NCBI GenBank assembly: GCA_036850595.1
Contig: CM072163.1
Span: 17,322,639 to 17,386,638, forward strand
DNA length: 64,000 nucleotides
From: Rhyacichthys aspro
Lineage: Eukaryota > Chordata > Actinopteri > Gobiiformes > Rhyacichthyidae
Direction: 5' to 3'
Position numbers and translations under genes: made by a program. Positions 1-11,200 of the stretch are shown here, one piece after another; the stretch's first letter is position 1, and each line of letters begins with the position of its first letter. A model generated the notes under the pieces. The model was not told the DNA's origin and did no database searches. It worked only from the letters and a program-made list of their open reading frames with translations.

Positions 1-690
1 AGAAACTCGAAGCACAGGGTCAACAGCATGGCCAGAAAGCCGCTCACTCCCACTGGCACCTTCGCTGGCGCTGCTGTCCTCACCCCCCCGTAGTTCAGAG
101 GGTCCCTCGGAGTCAGAGTCCGCAGCAAATGGCGCCGCTGCTTCATCACATTTACCACTCGTGGGTGACAGGTCCATAGCAAAAGCCTCTCCCTCGCCGT
201 TCTCTGCTCCCACACCGGCCTCTTCCACTTCCAGTCTTTCGTAAACTGTCGGAAAAATGTCAGCACAGGTTCAGCAGAAAGGCCAGAAACACCGCCCATG
301 CCCGCTACAACGCACCCTCAACGAGGCTATCATGACTTACCCGTAGTTTTCCGGGAATAAAAAGGTCGCCCCGGAGTCAGAGTGCGCAGCAAATGGCGCC
401 GCTGCTTCATTACATTTACCACTCGTGGGTGACAGGTCCATAGCAAAAGCCTCTCCCTCGCCGTTCTCTGCTCCCACACCGGCCGCTTCCACTTCCAGTC
501 TTTTGTAAACTGTCCGAAAATGTCAGCACAGGTTCAGCAGAAAGGCCAGAAACACCGCTCGTCCCCGCTACAATGCACCCTCAACGCGGCCATCATGACT
601 CGCCTGTGGTTTCCCGGGAATAAAAAGGTCGCCCCCGGAGTCAGAATCGGCAGCAAATGGAACTACAGCTTCATGAAATGTCCTCTATTC
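1..690 (-). repeat. Three tandem 264-bp units with exon-like open frames
   Basis: The motif CAGCAAATGG recurs at 123, 387 and 651, giving a constant 264-bp spacing. Copies 1 and 2 are complete enough to align; copy 3 fades out after about 660-690. On the minus strand, copies 1 and 2 share an open acidic frame containing AGVGAENGEGEAFAMDLSPT. It is preceded by a T-rich tract and AG (acceptor-like at 246 and 510). In copy 2 it is followed by ACGG|GTAAGT at 341/340. Copy 1 has GTGAGG at the matching place; copy 3 has GC instead of GT. The copy 2 exon would be 169 nt, not a multiple of three. The plus strand also has long open stretches rich in Ala, Ser and Pro. The protein is not recognised. It may be part of a mobile element or of a gene running off the left edge. 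Confidence 0.75.
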
Positions 691-995
691 TCTCAAATAA
701 AGAATGAGCAAATAAAGAAGCAAGTGCGAGAACAAACTAACAAACACTTTGTTTGACAGTGTAAAAAGAAGCACCAGATTTCAATATTTACTTGTGATGA
801 TGATGGTGATTACAGTCTGGTGACCTTTGTGCTCACACTGAATATGAATGCTTTATTGCTGTTGAGTTATTGAGTAATTGGTTGATTTATTTACTTTGTT
901 TTTTTGTTTTTTGTCAAGGACGATGCACACAATAGAGGAAACCTTACAAAAGCCAAAAAAAAAAAAAAAAAAGCTATAGATTTTCCCCACTATTT

Positions 996-1047
996 ACCTC
1001 TACCACGTCGTGTCGCAATTGGGCGACTTTGGCGCTTAAAGGGTTAA
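996..1047. mobile_element. Possible piggyBac-type transposon end at a TTAA site
   Basis: Reading inward from TTAA at 1044-1047 on the minus strand, the sequence begins CCCTTTAAGCGCCAAAG. This resembles terminal repeats of piggyBac elements, which start with CC and insert at TTAA. Just inside is a short inverted pair, GTCGC and GCGAC. If it is a right end, the element extends left through the A-run and the 264-bp repeats and past the window edge. The other end is not in the window, so this rests on one terminus only. Confidence 0.35.
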
Positions 1048-3600
1048 ATCAAATTGTAGGAGAGATGCTGTACAATATGGCTCCTTTATTGTATTTTAAG
1101 CTTTACAGTGATCCCATATTCTATCATCAGCCAGTGTCTGAAATCACATTACTCATCATGATTATCAAATAACACTCCTTCCACTGCTCTGTCCCACATA
1201 GTACACTCCTTGCCTGTTACATTTATTAAAAATTCCCATCAGGTGATACAAATCCTCTCAAGTCAATTTTATATCTGGCTTTGTGTGATTTCAAGTTGAA
1301 AGTGAGAGGTCAGTGGTGTTCATTTATTACTCACCGTAGCAGAAGAGGAGGAAGATGACCATCAGAGACCTCATTTCCACCGGAGTGTCGGCCACAAAAG
1401 CTATAATCCTTCACATTGAGGCTGACCGTTTCAAACCAAAATACATAAAGGGTATATCATAAAAAAATGACATGTTCACCTCAAACGCACCATAATCAAA
1501 CCAAAGAGCTACGGTATCTGTATGTGACCTGAGTATGTATCTCGGTCCTGGGAAATGAGCAGTGTCATTCAGGTGTGCAGGTGTACTTTGGCATGTGTTA
1601 TCACGTAGTTCCTGTTTTTTTTTTTAGCTTACTGTATGTCCCACCCATTTCTCATTCATTCTCTGCGCCTGACTTCCCTCTGATTCTCTCCTTCTTGCCT
1701 TCCACCATTCCCTCCCTCTTTCTTCTCAGCCTCACACGTCACGTCGGCCTCTCCGCCCGTTTTTCAGGTTCGGACTGGTCTCAACAGTTTACTGGAAGTC
1801 AGCAAGAGAAAGTGAAACGAATTCACCCTGGGCACGGGATGTACACGGTGTAGGAATCTGGTTCAGGCTTGAACTATTCAAGGCATAAACAAAAGTTGAA
1901 TAAGATAAAATCTGTAAAATAGCTGTAGTTTAAAAAAGTCAAGTCCTTCCAAAGTAAATAAAATGTGTAATTGGCTTAGCACCGAACACTGTAATTCTCC
2001 CTTGTGCAAGCAAACGCAATTAAACAAATGCAATTAAAATATGTTGTTGCAGCTCTAGGACATTGACGCTAATTGCTCAGTGGAAAAGAGCAAATCAAAA
2101 TCAAATTTAGCAAAACAACATGCTCACATAGATTACATTGGGCTGAGTTGTAGGCAGCACTCTGTGGGTGTTTAAAATGAACCACTCATTTAAAAAGCCC
2201 TCTTGGCTTTGCGTGCACAGGGATTTGTTGTGTTTTCCATTTGTCTCTCTTTGAAAAAATAATTCTATTAGGCTTCTATAAATGCCCAAGTTTCCAGAGG
2301 TGTTTAAAATTAGATACATTTTAGATGGGGATAAAGGAGTTAAGAAAAGTGTTTGATCATAGATATTGAAGGTAATTGTATCAGTTTGTTAAAACCAAAA
2401 GCCACATTTTAAAAAGCAGCTTTGTCATATTATTCTCCTCAGTGGCTGTCTGCTCTTGATGTTGCTTGTATTAATCACTGTCTACACCATCTGCCCATCG
2501 TCAGGTGTCACCTTATTACACCACATCCTGGCAGTGATTGGTTTTCTGGGTCATTTTAATTAGCTTGTTGTTTGACTACTCTCCTGGAACCAATGTATTA
2601 TCACAATATGACCCCTGGCTGCACTTTAATGAAGGCCTTTCCTTAAAACTGCGAGATCAGTGAATGACAGATGAAGTGGAAATGACTAGTAAAGAAATGG
2701 TCTTAATAAATCCCTCCTTTTTAAATCTAATCAAAGTTTTTTTTTTTTTCTTCCCATCAAATGGAGAATGCAATAGTCTGGTTTATTAACATTTCATAAC
2801 TTTTACATTTAGAAAAGATTAAGTGAAAGTGGCACAGTGTGAATCATGTATTCATTACTAGGTCTTATGTCCTAGAGCCACACTCAACCAGGTTTAAATA
2901 TCTCATTAAGGCATTTGCAATCTATTTTTGCAGTTTCAAAACTAAAATGCACAGATTTTTCAGTTTTCTTTGTACAACTTGCATAACTTTGGACTTATAA
3001 CTTTGATGTATTTAGGTAAAATTAAAGGAACTTGACACTGTGACAAATCATAGCCCTGCCCATTGTCTTGAACCTGTGGTGTGTTCATATAAATATTTAC
3101 AATCTTACAAAATGTGAACAACAGATAAGCCATTTTCATACATTTAGTCCATGAGATGTTTTCTCACAGCTGTCCTCAACATTTACAGATGTGTTTGAAG
3201 CAGAGAAACAAAAGCTCAGAGTGGAATCTTCTACTTTCATGTTGCGTTTGAACCAGAGTGCCACCTTGTTGTCACTTTATGCTCCACTGAATCCGAGCAT
3301 GAGAGAACTTTTCTTTTTCCCTTGTTGCCAAATTAATTCACAGTGGCAGTATCTCAGAGATAAGGATTGGCTTTGAAGTCGTTGGACACAAACTGAGGAG
3401 ATGTGAGGTACCTCAGTGGGTTTTGAATTTCAAGAATATCATCAATGAATCCTTCTTTGTGCTGTCGCAGCAAATCAAAAATATCTTGCATCTTGCACCT
3501 GTTTAAGACACTGAGGCAAACCTTTGATGTGATGCTGTAGATCCAGGCTGGTCTGGGAGCTCCTGGTTTCGCTTTAGATGAGGACGTGGCTTATAATCAA
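1048..3600. other. Intergenic, nothing recognised
   Basis: AT-rich unique-looking sequence with short homopolymers (T-run near 2737). The short open frames lack splice context, codon bias and family motifs. Confidence 0.5.
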
Positions 3601-4102
3601 TTACTTTAAGTTTGCCTCACAACACTATACGGAGCAAAGATGGAACAAGTAGACAGTAATAGACCTAGACTCAGACAGAGCGCTGCAGGGACACTGGGAC
3701 CCAAAGCTGTCCTTCATGAAGGATCACCACCTGAATCGAACACTTGACAGACTGATGTTGGGCATGTGAACTTACCATTAGTGAGTTATATGAATGTGCA
3801 GCAGCCACCTTGAAGAGACAGGAATGGTACACATTAGTGACAGTTTACAGCCGAGCTCATGTGTCACCTGAACTGACAGCTTTTATCCATCATTATTCCC
3901 AGAGAAGCCTCCAAAATGGTCACCCCACTTGCAGATAAAGGAATAATGTGGATGAATGCCAGGCCCTTCTGCACTTCTCTGAGAATTCACAAATCACAAT
4001 ATGTCATTTCAAAGACAAAAGTCATTTTTGGGCCTGTAGCCTGTGTAATCCTTCACCCAGTCTGAGAAAAGAATTACAAAGTCCCAAGTGTGTCCTCCAA
4101 AA
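3601..4102. repeat. Direct duplication, copy A
   Basis: Near-identical to 6246-6744 in the same orientation, starting with TTACTTTAAGTTTGCCTCAC. Differences are scattered substitutions, for example TATACGGAG versus TATATGGAA. Similarity becomes patchy in the last 60 bp and ends after GTGTGTCCTCCAAAA. No coding potential is recognised. Confidence 0.9.
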
Positions 4103-5924
4103 ACAGTATGTCTTGGTATGTATATAAGGTACTTCACATAAAAAAACATGTAAAAGATCCATTTGTTTTGGAATACTCTCAATCAAAACCTGTGCTTCTA
4201 CTGCCTGTACTCTCAAGCAAAACAGCTGAAAAAAGCTAAAAGCTGTGAACTTCTGCAAGATGAGCTGTGCTTCTGAGGTGTTGTTTTGACAGTAAAGGGT
4301 CACAAGCAGAGGAGACGAGCTGTTTAGTCAAAAGATGGGCAGAATGAGAGCAAGACAAAAATACAGTCCTAAAGATAGGTCCTCAGAGAGCAGACTGAGG
4401 ACCTTCCAAGACAGGTAAACACTTCATTAACCACAAGGCCAGCTGAAAGGTGATCATCTCAGACAACACACATATTGACATATTAAGAGACAACAATGTA
4501 GCCTTATTTTAGAAGAGCAATAATAAAAAGTACTAGACTTCAGAATGCTGACAGTCCCTTTATGCTCTCTCAGACTAAATGTGACAGATTTACTACAAAG
4601 CCTAATTAGTTCGAATAAAGCTGAGAGTGGAGAAGCTAATTATAGAGAGGAGCGTGTTCTAAACAAGGGCAGCAAAAATAGATTGTCTGAACAACATGCT
4701 CCCTGCTAATGGCCACATCAGGGTGTTGTGTGATGTGCCCTTTTCATAAATTAATGAGGAATGATTTTGGATGTAAAACTCATCTACAATGTGTCTTGAG
4801 GCGAGGGCCCCTGGTTTGATCAGTAATCTGATTTGTGTGCTGCGTGTCTGGCCTTATGCCACAGCATTAGCTAAAGCCATCAATTAACACAAGATCATTG
4901 CACATTTAGCAGGGGGCGGCCATGTTTGTAAGGGCACAGGGTAAGTTAGAAACTGACTGATGCAACAGCATTCATTCTTGGATGAAAGAGAAAGGCATCA
5001 ATAAAAAGTGCATGACCCTTTACATCGCTGGCACAACAATGGGTTCAGCACTGGATTGAACTGTTCTAGATCAATTATTTCAACCACTGAATAATGTATT
5101 ACAGACACCCACCTGGATTACCAGTAATGACCAGTAGAAGGTGTTAGGCAGTCCAGGGTTATACTAAACAAAAATGTTTGCTCAAACCAAGATTGATATG
5201 GTGGTAAAGCCATCACTGGATCTGCATAAAAGTAATTGGTAAAATAAATACACCACACTAAATGAGAGAATATAATTTACAGAATTTCTTTATACATTAG
5301 AAAGCCTTCAACTGAACAGACCTGAGAGTCAGTAACAGATCCTTTTGGGTAATTGAGTTACAAAGAGACAGGTGCAACACTGGCAAACCACATTCTTGAG
5401 TGGTGTGTACAAGTGTGGACTGTACTGATGTCTAAAGTGTTGCTCACACACATGCCAATGTAATTACAACAGGGTTTATTTTTAAGAAATATAATAATGT
5501 TGCTAGAGGCAGGCTGTGCCAAACCCATGGAGCCTCCATATTCAAGTATTGCCTTCACCTTTTACCTACAATGCAAAAATACCAAACTGACCCTCAACAA
5601 GTGAAATAAAGGTTTGTAAAGGGCAAAATCAACCATGATGGATATATCCTGAAGGAAACGTCTTCAAAAAACACACAGACAGCATATTATGTGTTAGGTT
5701 GCATTCATAATTTGAAGTTAAGAGCTTGTTTAAGACTTAATGACTGAGGGCTCAATTAAAAAAAAAAGTCGAATTAAAAGTTCCAGGTGTCAGAATAAGC
5801 ATCTACATATTTGCAACAAAACTATAGGCAACAATTGTTGTGGCTTTGTTTAACATTCATCCTGAGCAATGTTTTTATGAAAGACTAGATTTTCTTGGAA
5901 AAACACACAAAAAAAGACAGTCCT
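4103..5924. other. Spacer between duplicated copies, nothing recognised
   Basis: AT-rich non-coding sequence with no recognised gene or repeat. It separates the two copies of the direct duplication. Confidence 0.5.
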
Positions 5925-5956
5925 CCCCCCCCAGAGGCGGGCCCCTTTTTGTTTGT

Positions 5957-5989
<33 letters not shown>

Positions 5990-6012
5990 CGGGTAGGTTT
6001 TTTTTTTTCCCC

Positions 6013-6043
<31 letters not shown>

Positions 6044-6052
6044 AGAAATTCG

Positions 6053-6086
<34 letters not shown>

Positions 6087-6245
6087 CCCCCCCCCCCCCC
6101 CCTCCCCCCCCCTGGGAAAAAAAAAACTGCCTTTCCCTCCCCACCCCCCACCCCCCCCCCCCCTTCCCCCCCTCTTTTTTCTTTTCTCCCCCCCCTTTTT
6201 TGTAAGGGGGCGGCCCCCCCCCCCCCCCCTTGCGCGCCCCCCCCC
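5925..6245. repeat. Homopolymer block of C, A and T runs
   Basis: About 320 bp of alternating long C-runs and shorter A- and T-runs, ending exactly where copy B of the duplication begins. Apparent poly-Pro and poly-Gly reading frames here are only consequences of the runs. It may be a real unstable C-rich tract, but the pattern also fits a consensus built from low-quality reads. Lengths within it should not be trusted. Confidence 0.9.
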
Positions 6246-6744
6246 TTACTTTAAGTTTGCCTCACAACACTATATGGAACAAACATGGAACAAGTACACA
6301 GTAATAGACTTAGACTCAGACAGAGCACTGCAGGGACACTGGGACCCAAAGCTGTCCTTCATGAAGGATCACCACCTGAATCGAACACTTGACAGACTGA
6401 TGTTGGGCATGTGAACTTACCATTAGTGAGTTATATGAATGTGCAGCAGCCACCTTGAAGAGACAGGAATGGTACACATTAGTGACAGTTTACAGCCGAG
6501 CTCATGTGTCGCCTGAACTGACAGCTTTTATCCATCATTATTCCCAGAGAAGCCTCCAAAATGGTCATCCCATGAGCAGATAAAGGAATAATGTGAATGA
6601 ATGCCAGGCCCTTCTGCACTTCTCTGAGAATTCACAAATCACAATATGTCATTTCAAAGGCAAAAGTCATTTTTGGGCCTGTAGCCTGGGTAATCCATCA
6701 CCTTGAATAAAGAGCCACAATGTCAAAAGTGTGTCCTCCAAAAG
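6246..6744. repeat. Direct duplication, copy B
   Basis: Second copy of the segment at 3601-4102, in the same orientation about 2.6 kb away. Its left edge abuts the homopolymer block, with no transition sequence. After about 6744 the flanks of the two copies are unrelated. Confidence 0.9.
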
Positions 6745-8149
6745 AAAAGGTGTCCCGTGGTTTTACAAGAACACCGTTTATACAGTGACCTGTTCCTTGG
6801 AAGTAAATCCTTTCTACAACCTATGCACCTAACCAAAATAAACTCAAATGCCACTAAGACTAAACAATAGACTCTTAAATGAACCAATTATTTTAAAAAA
6901 AGAATCAAATTACACCATTTCAAAGTGAGCAGAAATAGGTTACAAAGAGTGAGACTATTTATACTGAAGTCACATTAACACAGCATAACAGAGAGGCCAT
7001 CAGACTAACATCAGACAATTAGAATTGCAATGTGGGTCCCATAGTGGCTTAACATATAGTCCACTTGACCTTTTGTAACAGCTGGAGATCAAAAATGACT
7101 TGGCTTCATTTTGTCTCACTACATTGAAGAGCTTTTATTAGATCCAGCAAAACAAGTTAAAATGGACCAGGTTTTTACATGGAGACAATACAAACTGTGG
7201 ATTCTCATTTTAACCATAGTCATGTGGGGGGGTGGGGGTTGTCCTTGTCGGCGGAGCGCTGTAGCCTCAATTAAACTACACTCCCTGAGCCGTTGAGCAG
7301 TGGGATTACTGGCCACGCCAGTGACATTTTGTGTGGGGCTGGAGTCCCGTGGGTTTCTCTCACATTTAGAAAGCTGCTTACACATTCTGACAGCAAGGGA
7401 GTGTTTAAGCCAAAGCACATAACTGCGCCCTTCAAAACCAGTCAACTCTGAAATGAAATTAAATGAAAGATACAGAATAGAACAAAGGGTTCCGAGTGAC
7501 TGGTGAGAGAAGGTGGCTGAACGGTTCCCTTTCTCAACCTCCACTACAAGAGCGTCTGTGTCAAACAGACTGAGCAGAGACGCACAGGATCGAAGGAGAC
7601 TGAGAGTGACTAAAGTTATAATATCTAGATCTTAAGAGGCTAGCTAGGTCTATTAAGTATATTTGGTATATGAATGTCACCTACTAAAAATAAAATTATT
7701 ACAAAGTAATTGAAAAAATGTAGGAAATAACATTAGTCTGACCAAAACATGTATTCCTTAGATTTGCCTCTGACTTGAGGGTTTTCTATTTGTAATGTAA
7801 ATGAATTGACAACTGAACTAAATTAACCATTGTTTTGTGTTGAAGTTCATCACTAAAACACATGAGGTGTTTATTCACATTATATTTTGCTTTATTTAAT
7901 TTTTTTTTTTTAATGTGTGCTATTCATTTATAATTTTTGTTGGTTTTGTGAGATCTCAAGTTTGTTTTTGGGTTTTTTTCTTTCAAAAACACATAATTAA
8001 CAAGTTGCTGAATGCTTTGGCTCAGTGCATAGCAAATATAATATTCAGTAACCACAACGTTTTATGTGATACTGTGTGAATCTACTACTAAAATAATTTG
8101 ACTAAACATTCTGAAATATCTGTACAGCTCTATTTTTATTTTATTTTAT
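6745..8149. other. Intergenic, nothing recognised
   Basis: Non-coding sequence with G-rich runs near 7225 and T-runs near 7900. The 141-codon minus frame at 7119-7544 has no motif or splice context. Confidence 0.45.
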
Positions 8150-8262
8150 TCTTTATAGTAATTATTCTGTTGTTTTTATATTTGCACTATTAAAGCCAGG
8201 AGCTACCGCCCTAAATTTCATGATGTTCTTACATAATAACAATAAAGGATTCTTGATTCTTG
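8150..8262 (+). mobile_element. LINE-like 3' tail
   Basis: A TTGCACTATTAAAG stretch, then GGAGCTACCGCCCTAAATTT, then AACAATAAAGG with a repeated GATTCTTGATTCTTGA ending. This resembles the 3' ends of fish non-LTR retrotransposons, which finish in an AATAAAG signal and short tandem repeats. No reverse transcriptase is present, so it is a 5'-truncated fragment. The family is not assigned. Confidence 0.5.
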
Positions 8263-11200
8263 AAACCACAACACAAAGTGGAAACACAACACACTATTTT
8301 TGGTCCCCTGCTATACTGTAATATATGTTATGTATATGTATATGTAACTAAATGTTGTATTAGAGTTATACTATACATTCAACAGCAATATTGGATATTG
8401 CATGTGTTCCTAATGTCATGCAGTGTTGTTCTTCACTCAGCTGTGACTGAATAATGACTGAGGCTATCACTTTTAATGAAGTAAAGAACGATAGACTGTC
8501 ATTTCATGATCATTTATAGCATGAATATAAGTCATTATGCCATTAGCACTTGAGTGCTATCTATCTCCTTGTACAGACTCTTCTGGCGACGATGCATTAA
8601 ACCATAAACACACAGTAAATGTCATGGAGTGCATTGTGGGTAATACGTTTTTGGTGCCACATTGTAATGGTCTGCGTGACTAATGTAAGCATATAAGCTC
8701 TGTTTCTCTATCACCTGACAAATAGTGCAATGATGAGCTCATCTATTGTTCATAATGCTGTTTTTATGGACTGTTTACAGTGAGGAGTAACAGTAAATCT
8801 GCATAATCTGTCCAAGTGCAGTCTGTGCCATAAATCCTAATGCTGTGCTGTGGTTGATAATGATAATTATTAAAACCATAGCTTAGAGGTGAATATATTA
8901 CTATATTCTCTTATTATCATGCATGTAGTCATGTCTAGGAGCTCCAAAGCGTTTCCATCTTTATTCTCCTTGGCTCCTCGCCCCGTCTTTCTCAGCACTA
9001 GACAGTTCTGCCCTTCTCTAATTTGACTTATTCATGTGTGAGACAGACCTAGAGCTCACATTAGGGAAGGAGTCACTAGGAGTTCACTTTGAGCAGAACA
9101 AACACACATCCTTAACCTCCAGCCACGATGCTCTGGCTCAGCCCATCTGCTTAAGGGCCCTTCATTTTCATACGTCTGATCTAGAGTTCTCCCCCAAAAA
9201 AATCCCTTCCCATGAAACTCTCATGGAGGATTATGTGATTCTCGATGAAATTCAGGGATCAAACAGACAGGGATTTATGCCTCTAGAGCAAACTCCAAAC
9301 ACTGCAGTGAATCACAGCAGATAAATGTCAATATGGAAAGGGTCAATACTATTACCAAATGAAAGAGTGAACTACATAACACCTGCCTCAGATCCAGTAA
9401 TGAAAACAGCTGTATAGTCACACTGTGGTTTCATCTGAAGCTGTGAACAAATCCAAAGTGAATTTTTGTGAGTGCATCTATTCTTATCTGTGAAGGCTGA
9501 CGTGGGGGTGGAGCTCATCAGTCTTTCTTCATACATTTTCATTTCCAATTCTGCCAGGTTTGAAGATTATGTCTGGATTAACCAACAAAAACAAAGATGT
9601 TGTAATAGCTTGTATCACTTGCATTCCCTTAAACACTGTCCTGGTTGGAAGAGGCCCAGTGCATTAACCTTCAGGAGAAGGTCAAGGGCAAAATCCTGTC
9701 AGACTCTCAGAAACATGTTTGCCTTCAAGTCCTATTCCTTTTACAGTCACTTCTTCTGGATAATTGAATTCACCAAACCATTTGAACACAATACTGAATA
9801 TTCATACTGAGGGCTGCTGCTGTGACCTTGTCCTTTTTTCCTTCTGTTTTGTTTGTGCATTAAAAGTCAGTCAGAGGTGTAAAGTGCATCATCTAAATCT
9901 TCGGTGTAAATATGTCCTTTATCTTTCATAGAGCATATAACTCTACAATATGAAACGACTCACCCAAGGCTGTTTTCTACTCTCCTCACATCCATTCTGG
10001 CAAATTCACTGTTAACATCCCTCTCAGAAGTTGTCAAGGACAAGTGTTTTCATTTCTGAACGTCAAAGAACCTCAACAATGTCACAGTGTCTGTGGATCT
10101 GCTCCACTATGGTACCTCGCACCAACTAGGAATCACATCAGGGAAATATGTTTTTGCAAGGCAGATGATACAAGATACAGGACACAAGATAAAACATGAT
10201 GAACTGACTCTCACAAAAATTCATCTTTCAAATTAGTTTAAGTGCAGGAAAGTTTGTGCATTGCTCAGATATACATGTTTAATTGTAGTTCAAATTAGGC
10301 TCGTTGTGTTGCTTCCAGTGTAACCAAGGTACCTTCCTACAAAACTCTACTGCACTGGGACAATTTGTGGCAGCAGCAGCAGAAAAATGCTCAACGAACC
10401 CTTGGAAACAGGTCAGTGAGAACTTGGCAGACTTTTGTAAAATTATTATTTAATGGCGGAGAGTCTGCAGAACCATGATTCCATTGGTGCTGTGTCTCTG
10501 CTCCCTGGGAAGAGAGCACAGATAAGATGTGACAGGCAGATAGCTGCTGGCTGTTGCTGCTTTGGAAAGCAAGACAGCCTGTATTTGTCTGATGAGAAAT
10601 GCTCAAGAGTGAGACAGAGCGGCCTGCAAGATAGCGCTGCTAGAAAGAGAGCAAGGCAGCACAAAATGAGAGTGAAATAGCAAAGTGTTGGACTGCTGCA
10701 GTGACCTTTTGCAAATAGATTTTTTGTAAACTCACTCCTTTATTTCTGGAAAAATGAAGGGTAATGAGCGTGGCATTCTGAGAACACTGGTGTGTGTTTT
10801 TATTTGCACGTGCTTTTATATATGCACTGAAACACACACACTAACAATATATGGCATGCATCCAATTTTCATGGAAAGGTCAGGGCTGACAAAAATTTGA
10901 AAGCCTTTTTGTGATCTGTTGACCATGAAAAATACATCACATTATCTAGGAACGAGGGATGGAAAGAGCTGAGGAAAAAATAAAATTTGCACAACGTGAC
11001 AGGTTAGAATAAAATTCTGTGGCTAAAATCTATAAGTAAATAATATTAGTAGTGCACTTACATACATGCTGTTGATTTAGCAAATGGTCAAAAAGGAAAA
11101 AACAGACAGACACATGGGTGTGACTGTTCAACAGAAATGAAAAATCTGACACGGCGCTGGGTCTTGCCGACATGAGAACGACAGGGATTAGCTAAAAGCA

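Noticed and set aside
5840..6414. Proline-rich and glycine-rich open frames on both strands
   Set aside because: They are produced by the C, A and T homopolymer runs and not by a gene; run lengths are unreliable.
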